A program made the position numbers and the translations under genes. Below the pieces are notes generated by a model. The model was not told the origin of the DNA, searched no databases, and worked only from the letters and a program-made list of their open reading frames with translations. From Spirodela intermedia (taxonomy: Eukaryota; Streptophyta; Magnoliopsida; Alismatales; Araceae), in the NCBI GenBank assembly GCA_902729315.2, contig LR746267.1, forward strand, positions 1,479,501 to 1,543,500: a stretch of 64,000 nt of DNA, in the 5' to 3' direction. Shown here piece by piece: positions 44,140 to 55,569 of this stretch (position 1 is its first letter; each line of letters opens with the position of its first letter).

Positions 44140-46314
44140 AATCACCAAGATCGAGGTTTCATTTATAAATTTCAAAACATCTCAACTTAAATCATATGGG
44201 TACCATAGTCAATATGATGTAAGCTTTCAAAACCTATCAAAACCTTTTAAAACCTTTTACCATTCATGTGTAAAGGTACCTTTTAGCAGATCCTTCTCCT
44301 TTACGACTACACCAAGTGACCCAATTTTACCTAGAATAGGTTTATTGTGTCTGACTAAAGCTAGGGGAAACCAAGGGTTCTCCAGGAGCGCCACACATTG
44401 CTGCCGAACTAAAAAAGAATGGCAAAAGTTGTTGGACTCTTTCTATACTTGTAACTGTTTAATGTGAGGGAAGTAATTTTTCTCTTCTGTACTTATTTAC
44501 TCGACTGCAACTATTTTATGTTGCAAAACTTTACCCCATTCCACCATCCTGTACATGCAACTTGGTGATGTCGATCTCACATGCAGATCTCAGAATGAAT
44601 CTTTTGAAGTACTTCTGTGTAGACGGCATAGAACATCCCCCTTTATGGATATTTAATATTTTGTGAAGATTATGATGAGAGAGCATCACCAGGTGAAACG
44701 CATACTACTATTTCAAAGATTGAGGAAACCCTTCTCTGTGATAGAGACACTGGACTTGTTCTAACCTAGCACCAAACAAAGTGTAATGAAAAATATCCAT
44801 GGTCAAAATCATGGAAACGGCTCATCGAGGTAAGTATCCATGAATCTGGGAATTCCCAGAGTGGTGGAATGAAAAATAACATAGCGACAGAAGGTAGGGC
44901 TCCGAAATTTTCTTCATTGAAATAGGAAAGCTTATAAGAATGTGAGAACCATGGGGAGGGTTCAGGATTTTAGCCTAGCACTTTTCATTGAGAACAGTTT
45001 TGTGGAGAAGTTAAGGCAGGGAACTCAGGATCTTCGAAACCAAACAGCCAAGCGAATGATGGGGAAATTATTCTTGAGCACTTGCTGGCTTATTGAAAAT
45101 TTAAACCACAAGCTGGTGCATCACTCTGAGGCCAGCAAGTGTTTACCATCTTCTTCCTTGCTGAACTTTTCGTTCTGGTCTGGGTACATCAAGGAGTTCA
45201 CTTCATCTTATCCCTCCAGTTAACCTTTGATGATCCACCCATTGTCAAACGGGCTACCATTAACCTAAATAAAGATAAAGTGCAGTTATTTTCATTATTC
45301 ACCGCCCTGATCACCCCCTCGAACAAAAGAACTGCTGCTAAGAGCAATCAAATAGGCAAGTCACCATCCTGTTCGTCCTGCCTTCAAGAGGACTTTGATA
45401 TACAATCAACAGGCACCATTAGAAAGAGAGGAGAACAATGCATCTTTGTACCAATCCAAGGAGAACTAAGGAAAAAATAAAATACGGCAGAGCTATCATG
45501 ACAAAAGGTACTTTTCCTATTTTCTAGACAGGGTTTTTCATCGTACAAAAAGATAGATGCCTCGTCGTACTAACCCACCATATTTGATGTTGAGGTCTAA
45601 ACTCTCACTTGCAGAGCTTATTCTAGTCTCCAATATTTAATTTCAAATAATAAGTTGTGAGGAATCCAGAATCTGTAAATTCAGGAATCTGTATGTGACG
45701 AGTTATGGTAGAAGGGTGGAGAATGGATGTGAGAATGGTTTTCAGGATATGGCACTCGACTGGTGCTAGGCTTGCTGGTTCTTAAATCCTTAATGGGTAT
45801 CTGAATAAGAGCCGTCTTCTTTAATAACGGGGGAAGATCATATGGAGGAATAAGAGTAGGGGAAAGGTAATTCAACCTAAGGAAGATTACAGTGCTGCGT
45901 AGACATTACTATGAAACTTAAGAGTTTGAGCCTTGTGATGTGAGAGCATTGGATATTGTGCTGAAGCGAATGTGTTACATATGAAGAATATTTATATGAA
46001 GAGAACACATAATACATGATTCGGAAGGGAAGCTTTTGGATATCTACATTTATGCCAAAGTAAAAATTTAAACCAGCGAACAAATATTAAAGGATATCTA
46101 TTTAGATAATCAAATAGACTAAGTAAAATCTGTATGCAACCTATCGTGCAGTCCACTGAATGAATGAAAACTATCTGGTCGTAAGACGAAGGTAACCTGA
46201 GAAGGTAAGTTCTTGATCTTCTTCGTCAACTTTATTTAATGAAGCTGTAAGCTTAATCTACTGACCACACGTCCTCCAAAGGATTTATCCCATCAGACAT
46301 GCAGCACAAGATAT
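44140..46314. other. Insertion-like stretch beginning with the dispersed repeat
   Basis: 44,140-44,297 is the repeat also seen inverted at 1-158. The rest holds several short plus-strand open frames (44,093-44,467, 44,942-45,223 and 45,139-45,480, the last 113 residues). I do not recognise them. They could be a captured gene fragment or transposon remains; the frames overlap out of phase, which argues for a broken original. Confidence 0.45.
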
Positions 46315-47360
46315 ACTTGCTGTCCTCACCTGTAGACTCCGCGCGTGTTTGCCTCCTTCCTGGGACCGCCTCGTTACGTTCTAGGAGATGGGCCGCAGTC
46401 TGGTTTTAACCCATAGTTATTTGCCAGCATATAAGCATTTCTATTCGATATTTCCAGTAATCATAGTTACAGCCTTTATGTTCACGAAGCCAACCTGACG
46501 TTGACGGGGCTAAGCCCAGACATCCAGTGGTTTCGTCAATGCGAGTATAGCTTCTACTCATGGATGAGAAAAGATAATAAAGTGAATTTCTTACAAAAGT
46601 TGCATCATTCAATGTTTCATTCCAGCCTGACAGATTTTGCTCCATAGACACTTTCACTACACTATAATCGAACTCCTTCGGATATTATGGATCCGTCCAT
46701 TTTATGCATTAAATGCATCCAACAAGTCGTTGATGTTGAACGATTTGAAGTATTTTGAAGATGAAAAGGGTTAGTTCGAGATAAATGAACGATAATTCTA
46801 CGACGTGAAAGACAACCTTGACGGCTACAAGCGTGGCTACATCTTCGAGAATAGGGGCCAGGTCGGTGGGTTCTACCACGGGTGGAACTGACAAAGCTCC
46901 TGCGACAGCGTTTGGGCGGACGTCCGCTGTTGCTCCCCACGGCTATAACAGCGTCCACATAATATGCTGAGCGTGCTCTTGCTGGCTACGTGCTGTCAAC
47001 TGAACTCGCCACCAGTAGACTACGGGCGTGTTTGCCTCCTCCCTGGGATCGCCTCGATGCGTTCCAGGAGATGGACCGCACTCTGGTTTTAAGCTATAGT
47101 GATTTGCCTGGATATAAACATCTTCATTGGATATTTCCAATAATCATAGTTATTACCGTTAGGGCCATCAAGCCAACCTGACGAGGACGGAATTAAGACT
47201 ACACATCCAATGGCTTTATCAATCTAAGTAGCACCCGGCCACAAGGAAAGAGCTATTGATCAAAGTAAACTATCTAATCGTGAATGAAAAAATAAGAATA
47301 AAGTGAAATTCTTACAAAATTTGCATCATTTAATGTTTCACTGCAATGTAATAGATCTTG
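46315..47360 (+). repeat. Two direct copies of the 3'-flank module around a gene relic
   Basis: 46,315-46,660 and 47,015-47,360 both match 13,150-13,500, with a period of about 700 bp. Additional similarity links 46,700-46,800 with 47,420-47,510 (GAAGTATTTTGA-GATGAAAA). Between them sits the relic at 46,801-46,970. This is an old tandem duplication of the locus type found at 12.7 kb. Confidence 0.75.
46801..46970 (+). pseudogene. Relic of the basic MiAMP1-like gene
   Basis: Corresponds to the second half of the 12,692 gene: GYK-GY-F, then GQVGGFYHGWN, then a TGA at 46,889-46,891 in place of the fourth cysteine. After it the DSV-DVRCCSP stretch survives, a 2-bp deletion follows, and the end reads ...CATAATATGCTGA. 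The 3' flank also matches. The signal peptide and first three cysteines are gone. Confidence 0.82.
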
Positions 47361-48024
47361 CACTATTGCAACGTATATGATTTTTCAGCCCAGTCCCATG
47401 TGTCTTCACCGCTTAATATACACAATAATCTGTTGAAACTCAAGGAATTGAAGTATTTTGATGATGAAAAACTTTTGTTAGAGATAAATGAATAACTTTA
47501 GGAAATCTGCAATGTGTGGATCTCCATTTTGAAATCAAGTCAGATTCGCAGAAAGACCTTATTTCTTTGAGTGAAGTTAAGAATAATAATTTTGCATATT
47601 GGAAATGTTGTCACACATATAAGTGACTAATCATTTAAAAAGATAATTTAAAGATGAACGCAATGGAACCAATAGATGATCTAAATGCAAAAAATTCTTT
47701 TCGTTCTGATTTTTACAACATTATTGAATTAATAATTTTACACAAAGGTAAAATGCTCTAGATTTCTAAGGCAACTAATTAAAATAAGTTTTAGTTGAAA
47801 GATTACACCAAAATATATTGGCAAAAGTATCCAAACGCTTACTCAGAGAGGAGTTTAACTCAACAATCCACGTGTCAAGATTCAAAGTTCGCAGGTAGTT
47901 ATGAATTGTTAATATTTTTGGACATTGTTCTGTGTATTTCCAGGCACGTGCACGACTCATTGAACTCCACACTACTAACCCTTCAAACAAAATTTTTACC
48001 AAATAAGTTTAGGAGAGGCATTTG
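47361..48024. other. AT-rich stretch, no gene seen
   Basis: No domain or repeat was recognised apart from the tail of the 46.7/47.4 kb similarity. Two antiparallel short frames near 47,775-48,025 are not supported. Confidence 0.5.
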
Positions 48025-48480
48025 ACTGGTTACGTGTTGGAATCTATGGTGTATTTCGTACCGATAAGACAATAAACGATGGCTGTCTTCTCATGTTGCA
48101 TCACTTTAGAAAACCAAAAGATGCAATGAGAAGGAGATCCCATTCCTTGTTTCACTCTAAAACTTTCCCCAGTTTCGACTTTTGAAAAATCCAATTTGTA
48201 CCAGTTACAGGCTTGAAAGCTGTTCGGAATGACCCTCTCTATTCGTGATCTCATAATGTGATTTTACAAAGCAGCCACACTACGCATTTTGAAGTGGTCG
48301 TCAGCGATTACTTTAATCCGACTTGATATTAGGGCAAATAGTTTATTTTCAGACCTGTACATTTATTCTGTATCCTCACCTAAATAATCGCGGCAGGGAA
48401 CAGAAAATTGAAGGCAGAAAATTGGTATTTTAAATTACGTACGTTTAAATTGCTGTTTTAAATAGTGCTATATTGGTGCA
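48025..48480. repeat. Upstream flank related to 34,965-35,370
   Basis: Diverged copy of the segment at 34,965-35,370. Here it remains joined to a recognisable antimicrobial-peptide promoter, which shows what was lost at 35.4 kb. Confidence 0.7.
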
Positions 48481-48550
48481 CAAATCACAATTAAAAGAAG
48501 AGAAAAAAAAATTGAAGGCAGGGAAGACCAAGCTTTGACCTCTTGTTTGA

Positions 48551-48620
48551 TGACGAAACGACAGCCGATGTTAAATTTATTCCTGGACTTGGCCAGGTCC
48601 CAGAGATCAGCTATAAAAAG
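48551..48620 (+). promoter_or_regulatory. Promoter of the 48,715 pseudogene: TGACG and TATA box
   Basis: CTATAAAAAG at 48,611-48,620 lies 95-105 bp before the ATG. TGACGAAA starts at 48,551, 60 bp upstream of the TATA box. The same octamer lies 63 bp upstream of the TATA box of the 12,692 gene. Confidence 0.6.
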
Positions 48621-48714
48621 GATCCACAGAAGAGCCAGGGCTCTTCACCGCTCCATATCCATTCCTTTCTCAATCCCGCAGCCAAAGACTGCCCACTCCC
48701 CTCGTTAGAAAGAT

Positions 48715-49029
48715 ATGGCAACCACCAACAAGGCCGCATCGGCTGCCGTTCTCCTGCTGCTCATCGCAGCTGCCACCGTTGTGCTGGCGTTGGCCAGCGC
48801 CCTGACAGCGTTCTCTGTCCCCGGTTATGCCGGGAGAACCAAGGACGTCAACGGCTGTGGGTGCTTCGATATCAGTCGATACCAATGAGGGTACCACTTC
48901 GTGTTTACCAACGGCCAGGCTGCCGTACTGTATACGGACTCCTACTGCGATGGCTCCTCTGTCTCCCTCCACAAAGAGACCCACCGCTGCGAACGCAACG
49001 ACTTCAAGAGCATCTTTATGGTCTGCTGA
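48715..49029 (+). pseudogene. MiAMP1-type pseudogene with one stop and a lost first cysteine
   Basis: The reading frame starts at 48,715 and runs 104 codons to a TGA at 49,027-49,029. A normal signal peptide (Ala/Leu-rich, ending ALAS) and the family core are present, with cysteines at the second to sixth positions in correct spacing. Two defects are seen: codon 58, glycine in paralogues, is TGA (48,886-48,888), and the first mature cysteine is tyrosine (PGYAGRTKD). With the promoter intact and little other damage, loss looks fairly recent. A sequencing error could explain one defect but hardly both. Confidence 0.85.
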
Positions 49030-49868
49030 GCGGGATCATGAAGCGCCAATTTATTAATGAATAAGCAGCAAACATTGCCCCGGCGAAATGACACGTCGTT
49101 GCTCTGTTACAATTCGCCAGTCCATGCGCGCCGTTGCATAGCGCTGATTAGTATGTATCCTTAAAGAATATCAGTACATAACGTTCGCCGCTTTCACTTT
49201 CTCATGATTTCTTCGTTCTGCACAAATAAACATTCGATCCGCTATATATATCAGGATTCGTTACCGTTAAACTTATTCGACAAACCAGGAGATTCATTAG
49301 GTTTTTAGTAGTCTGCTACGTTTGTTATGGAGGGTGCGCACAAGTTATTTAGGATTTGAGGGGACTTCAAGTGAGCAACTCGTTTTAACATCTTCGGGGA
49401 GGTCAACAGACAGATTGTACCAATGCAATCCAACCGGTAGTAGTGAATGCGCGGGAACCAGAAATACCTCTATCCAAGTGACTTGCTAACCCTTGCTATA
49501 CTAAGGGCGTTTATTCACTCGATAATCTTGGTGTAAGGGCGTTTGCAGCGACACCCGCCTTATGTTTATGTGTGCGTGCGTGTCCTAGAGAGAGAGCTAA
49601 TATCTGCGGTGCGCTCTTAGTGGAAACGAGATGATTGAATACTGCATGGTTAGTAGGATAGGTAGTACCGCATTCCAGTCCGGACCTTGCCCCAGCTCGG
49701 CTCTGAAACCGCGGCCGGACTCAAATTACGAGCCCAAGCCCAGAAATTATCTCACACAATGATTGCCGTTTATTCACTCGATAATCTTACTGTAAGGGCG
49801 TTTGCAGCAACACCCGCCTCTTATTTGCCTTTACTATTCAACCGACTTGCCAGCAACCCCCCCCCCCC
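49030..49868. other. Junction flank between units 1 and 2
   Basis: No gene on the plus strand. It contains a 52-bp direct repeat (49,509-49,560 and 49,768-49,819, GTTTATTCACTCGATAATCTT...). Read on the minus strand, the second copy holds an AATAAA (49,769-49,774) about 126 bp after the stop of the gene at 49,900. The right end is the C12 run at 49,857-49,868, the start of unit 2. Confidence 0.7.
49769..49774 (-). terminator. Polyadenylation signal of the 49,900 gene
   Basis: AATAAA on the minus strand, about 126 bp after the stop codon. The unit-1 twin at 31,730 has no equivalent, because retroelement DNA begins about 45 bp after its stop. Confidence 0.5.
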
Positions 49869-49899
49869 GAAAACCGTGAAAGACGGGGCGCACGTCCGG

Positions 49900-50229
49900 T
49901 TAGCAGAGCATCTTGACGCTGCGGTGCTCGTTGCGGACGCAGCTGCGGGTCTCCAAGTCGAGACGGTCGGGAAGCTCGCGGCTAGCACAGTTGGAGAAGG
50001 CGTATAGCTCGGCCGCCTGACCCTCCGTGTACACAAAGTGAAAGCCGCCGGTGTAAACGCCGAGGTTGAAGCACCCGCAGCCGTTGATGTCCTTGCTCTT
50101 TCCACTGCATCCAGGCCCCTCGAATACAGTGAGGGTGCTCGCCAACGCCGGCGTCACGGACGCGACCAGTAGGAAGACGATGAGGAGGGCCGCTCCAACG
50201 GTCTGCTGCGGGTTGGTGCTGCCGGCCAT
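49900..50229 (-). CDS. Acidic MiAMP1-type secreted peptide, unit 2, minus-strand member
   Basis: Twin of the 31,730 gene: 109 residues, the same signal peptide and the same six-cysteine pattern (41, 51, 53, 81, 97, 109). Two residues differ, Leu92 for Val and Lys106 for Glu, so its mature part is about two charge units less acidic. Unlike the unit-1 copy it keeps a natural-looking 3' flank with an AATAAA. That flank resembles the flank of the 40,293 pseudogene, so this copy probably preserves the ancestral gene end. Confidence 0.88.
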   Translation of the reverse strand: MAGSTNPQQTVGAALLIVFLLVASVTPALASTLTVFEGPGCSGKSKDINGCGCFNLGVYTGGFHFVYTEGQAAELYAFSNCASRELPDRLDLETRSCVRNEHRSVKMLC

Positions 50230-50336
50230 ATCCTTCAGTAGCGGGACGGGAAGTCCTTTCTCCGGGATTAGGTGAAGGGCTACGAGGACGTGGGAAGAGG
50301 TCTGACTGCCTTGTGATGAGATCCATTGCTGTGCCC

Positions 50337-50396
50337 ATTTTATAGGATTTTTGTGGAGCTGTAGAAGATGATGAAAACTTTTGTACGTCACGTACA
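50337..50396 (-). promoter_or_regulatory. Core promoter of the 49,900 gene
   Basis: Identical to the unit-1 promoter: TATA box at 50,337-50,345 and the 15-bp ACGT palindrome at 50,382-50,396. Confidence 0.65.
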
Positions 50397-51334
50397 TCAT
50401 TCATTCAGACCGTGATAAGCGGAAGTCGACCTTTTGTCGTTCTGGTGCCTTTCGGCATTCTCATCTGACGGCTTCTTCACGTTACAACTCTTTTGCGTCG
50501 TCAGTTGCCCCGCACGTTCTTCGCAGACGGTTTTGTTGAACTTGTAACCCACCGAATACCCGATGACTGGTGCTGGAAGAAAAGCTTAGATGACTAGTGT
50601 GACAGAACACGCGTTTGAAGGAGAACTTGTCCCGGGATGAAGAAATTCGGTTCCGTTCGTTGTTAAAGCAATGCACCTTCTCGCTTTCACTACGCGTCTG
50701 CGCTACTACTCTACGCAGCACTCAGCTGGTCAATGTAGAACTCTCTTTGGATTTAATTTCTTGTAGTCTTTCTCTGCGTCGCACGTGCGTGTTGTAACCT
50801 TCCTTCGAAGCATACACCTTCAGACACATGGCCCTCATAGAGAGTTGGCTATTTGCAAGTCTCCTCCTCTCTCAGACCATTCTAGGCCCCGTCACTTTTG
50901 CCCAGTCAGATACATAATAAACATTATTATCTGAAAAACAACCAAAACATCCGAAAAACGTCAAACTACCTTTCAAAATGGGTGCCATTTTGAAATGCAG
51001 TGACCATTCAAAACCATGTACGCTCTCCAACCTCAACTATCCTCCATCAAACCAGACGTGAACGAATTATAGTCTAACGCACTGACAGTTTCCGTCCACA
51101 ACGGACAATTGGCTCTACGGAAGACGAAGATCAACAAGACCGTCTGAGAAGATCGATCATGTGGGCCAGCACCAGATGAGAAGGACTGGTGATGTGAAAG
51201 GGCTACCAGATGCGAACGGAGAAAGTTTTGGTCGCAGGAAGTCAGATAACTACGATCGGCCGATTTCCGGCGACCGGGGTGAGAGGCGTGACGTATCGAA
51301 CTTTTGTCCATGCTTCAAAATCTCTTTCTCAACC

Positions 51335-51342
51335 TTATAAAA
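51335..51342 (+). promoter_or_regulatory. TATA box of the 51,452 gene
   Basis: TTATAAAA, 110 bp before the ATG, identical to unit 1, with TGACG at 51,289-51,293 upstream. Confidence 0.6.
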
Positions 51343-51451
51343 CCTGCAAACACTAGGCGTTTTTAAGTGCACAACCAGATTTTCCTCGCACCCCTAAAAC
51401 CCTTGCGCCAATCCTCGAGGAAGAACTCTCCGTCAACTGCTGCAAGAAGAT

Positions 51452-51781
51452 ATGGCAGCCAGTAGCAATTGTCTGCCCGCCATGGGAGCGGCCGTTCTCC
51501 TCATGCTCATCGCGGCCGCAGCCGTCCTGCCGGCGTCGGCGAGTACCCTGACTGTATTCGAGGGGCCTGGGTGCAGCGGAAAGAGTAAAGACATCACCGG
51601 CTGTGGCTGCTTCGACCTAGAGAACTACAACGGGGGGTTCCACTTCGTTTATACAGAGGGCCAGACCGCAGAGCTTAAAGTTTCCCATGACTGCACAACC
51701 CGGGAGTTCCCCGAGGTGCTCGAGCGGGAGACCCGGAGCTGCATATCCAATGACTACAAAGGTGTGAACATGCTTTGTTAA
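51452..51781 (+). CDS. Acidic MiAMP1-type secreted peptide, unit 2, plus-strand member
   Basis: Encodes the same 109-residue protein as 33,282-33,611, with signal peptide, six cysteines and acidic mature domain. It is divergent from the 49,900 gene across a 1,222-bp interval that differs from unit 1 at one base (50,674 against 32,504). An AATAAA follows at 51,843-51,848. If both units are real, this protein is produced from two loci and dosage is doubled. Confidence 0.88.
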   Translation: MAASSNCLPAMGAAVLLMLIAAAAVLPASASTLTVFEGPGCSGKSKDITGCGCFDLENYNGGFHFVYTEGQTAELKVSHDCTTREFPEVLERETRSCISNDYKGVNMLC

Positions 51782-54700
51782 ATGTACTGGGTGATCGAAG
51801 CTCTGGCGAGCAGGGGATCAACCACGTGGAATGATAATGAGAAATAAAGATATGGTGCTACTCCTTGCGCACCAGGCAGATTGGCGTAGCCTTAGGGCCT
51901 CTGTACCTTACGTGCGAAATGAACATCTTACACTTTGCTCTCTTCTGCTATTAATAATTAATTTCTTCGTCATGACAAAACAGTACCAGAGTATCTGACT
52001 ATTATTTTCTCACGTGTATCTGAACTGCGAAGTTTCCGCTTTCAGAAGCCGCTGAGTTTAGTCTCATTTTCTCGCTCTGTGCGCGTATATCCGTATTTAT
52101 ACCTAGATCCTATCTCTTTAGGAATCCCCATGATAATCGAAGTACGCTGAGATTTCCTTTCTTAATCTCGTCAACATTATTTCATCGGTGAAACGATAAG
52201 CAGCTGGCTGCCACTTACCCTTCTGATCTTAATCCCCCGCGTACAGACAGGACGTTGGACACGAGCGGGAAATGTTATCCACGTCTACCCATGTGTCTGT
52301 CGCGCCTAGGTCGTACAATGCCATTCGTAGGGTGTTTTTCCCCTGAAAACCGTCCACTGTTGAATATTATCCGGGAGGCACGACCAGTTCATCCGATTCT
52401 ACGCGTATCTGCACGTCATGTTGAGATCTTTCGCTCCTTAGTATGTTAGTGGCCACAGTTTCTAGAAGAACCTCATTAATGCCGGGGAAGAAATGCTGCG
52501 CGGTTGATCGACGGGAAGCTACAAAAATGACGACTTCGTTCCAGGGGATGGATTTGATCCGCGACCTGCACTCAGATTTGCTGTTAATGGGCTCTACAGA
52601 AGTTTTGACGGAGATTAAATTATATCAACAGCACGTGGCTTCCCCGATGGTAGTTTCATAAAGAGGAGATGAGGAGGGTGGTAGGGTGCCATCGCGTAGC
52701 CTACTCCTATTCCAAACTTCAGAAATTGAATAGAACAAACCTATTAAGCATAATTAGGTCGGAGTCTTCCTAGTGTGTTTTTCAACATCAGATTGTGGGA
52801 ATTTTGAACATCCGAAACTGACCTGCATTAGCCAACCGAGGGAGAGTATGCTTGGAGATGGAATGAAGAATTTGCAGTCAGCGGATTAGGGTCGACCTGC
52901 ATCCGAGTAGAAAGTTATCCCGTCAACTTGTTAAAACTTGCCTGGATACGAAGGACACCGATTCGTCTACCGGCCTGAAGCCCACAAAGGAGCGGCGTCA
53001 CCAGAAGTCTGTTGTATCCTAAAACCAGCCATGACCGGTTAGCTGCATGCTCGTGCTGTAATCGGTTACGATTTTAAAGATCGAGGAAACCCACTTGCGC
53101 TGAGGTATGGGAGAAGCATTTGGCGGGTTAAGCGTTGTAAGCTATGGTGCGTTTCTGATCAATATAGCATAACCGATGGTTATCTTCTCCTGTTGCAACT
53201 CTTTGGGGAACCAAAAGTTGTAATCAGAAGGTGATCTTATTCCCTATTTCACCTTCAATCTTTCCCAGGCTTCGAGTTTTGAAACACCCAACTTGTATCG
53301 GTACCATGCTTGAAAGCTGTTCGGAATGACCCGCTCTATTGGCGATGGCATAAGCAAATGAGATTTTACAGGCAAGCAACTCTACGCATTTCCAGGTGGT
53401 CGTCAGCGATTAGTTTAACACGACTTGATATTAGGGCAAAAAGTTTATTTTCAGACCTCCACGTTCCTTTTCAACTCTCACAATGATCAATACCAGACTT
53501 TGATGTGAATAGGCGTTTCAAATAGTGCTATATTGGTGTTTAGGAGGATATTGTTTGCATCTAAAAAAATAACTTTAACTATTAAATTCTGATTTTTTTG
53601 CGAATAAGGGCAGATTTAAGGGAAAAAATGTCAAGTATATTAATATATAATTAAGAGATGCTAAAAGTATAAACCTATTATCAAAGTCTGTAAAAATCGT
53701 ACATTAAGCATTTATTTTAGGTAATTAATCTAATGTATGATTTGTGTGATTTTTCATTGAATAAAAATGGTTTAACATGATCTAAAGCATCAAATAAACT
53801 AAATATGCGTTACTTATCACAAACAAAATGACATGTTGTCACTTCTGTAGATGAGAAGAGATCAATACATTAACCTCAACACGTGAATATTCTAAGTAGA
53901 CATTTTCTGAATTAAAATTTGTATTGATGATACTGATTCTTTTGAGTATCTGAAAGGTACATGTTACTTAACTTTATAAAGACCATCTTTAAATCCATTT
54001 CATCACTCCCTATCAACATTGAGTTTTCACATTCAAGTAGAAAAATTCTAGTGAGTAAGAGATGAAGTGCCTTAAGACAACTGATGATAGAATTGTATGA
54101 GAATTAATAAAAAGGAAGACAAAAAGCCTAAAGACTTATGGCGAAGGTGCACAAATCCTAAAGAGAAAAAGGTATTCTTAGAATCTATTAACAATTGAAG
54201 AAAGTCAGTCATCCACTTTGAATTATTATTATGTATGAAAATCTATCTAAATAATCCTTTCGATTTACAATCATTATCTATACACTTTAAACTTTTTCTT
54301 AAAATATTTTAGATTGAAAATTCTTTTACATTCTTGGTATCATTGAAATTCTTTAAAAACTGCTTCTAAACTAGGTTTTGTAGAACATTACATGTGGAGG
54401 CACAATCTTAAAATTTCCCTCTGATTTAATGGCTGACAATGGAATTCTCTCTTTCGACACTCAAGAAACCTGATGAAACTAGATGGTATACAGAAATTTT
54501 AAGAAAACATTGATGTGATTACACAAGTGGAAAAGCTAGACAAGGATGAAATAGTGAATATTAAACTTAGGCACAGAAACTAGTAACAAGGTATGCATTT
54601 TATGGATCTTCATTTTAGGAGGTCCTACTATCAAAATGTTTTCTCATAACGAAGAAAGGGGTGACTGATTTTTTAGATCTAATAGGTGCTTTGATGACAA

Positions 54701-55569
54701 TCACAACATATGGGGTATTAAACTTGATTAATTAAGTATTAGTTGGAAAAATTTATTACTAAGAAAACCATATATATTTATAATTATATTAAGATGGCAT
54801 ACTAATTTGTGCATATAGATTTGAATGTTTCAAATTAAACAGTAGTGTGTAATTTATTTATTTTAATTGATTTCAGTTTGAAAGAATACTTGATGTAATT
54901 ATTAGGCTCATATTAATTTTAAATTGGCTTCATTATTTGGCCTGAATTTAAGTTAAAATTATTTTTGTTACTGTGCCGGAATACAAGTTTAATTTGAGTT
55001 AATTTGGGGCTTGGATTTAAGATGAATTAATTTGATTATTGTGCCTTATATTTCAGCAGTATTGGAACGAAGGAAATATTCTGACTAAAACCATTACAAA
55101 GACCAACCTGTTTTTCAATCCTATAAAGATCTTAAAATAAAGTGCAAAAATAAGCTTGAAAATTAAATTCTCTCTCATTCTCTTAATACTAAATTCTCTC
55201 TTGTTTTTTACGAATAACATTCCTTCTCTCATGTTAAACGTTCTCTCTTTCTCGCTCTCTTATTCAATGATGTGCCTCGTGGTTTAGATGAACCTGACAT
55301 AAAATGACTACTAAGAAACCAGTGCCGAGAAAAACAGAACGAACGGGGCAGAGAAGCAAACGGTGAAGGATTTAAGGGCAGTGAGATGGACATTTTTACT
55401 GTGTTTGCAACTGCCAGCCACTAGGCTACCACCAATTCGAACTGAGCAATGCGGCAGTCGCCAAGTTTGATTTCGATCAAGAAACCTCTGTTATGCTTCG
55501 CTGTTGCATGCGCGTCTTGGTTACCTTGTTGGGAAGCGTAAATTTTCTTGTCTAGTATCCAGCCGGAAA

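Larger units (their letters stand above)
31697..49868. repeat. Tandem duplication unit 1 (18.17 kb)
   Basis: Everything from 31,699 to at least 45,832 recurs at +18,170 (before the GA array) or +18,168 (after it) up to the window end. By eye I found six substitutions in the first 101 bp, one at 32,504, and a 2-bp difference in the GA array. Long open-frame translations in between are identical in the two units. The segment 45,833-49,868 is present once in the window because unit 2 runs off its end. Confidence 0.93.
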
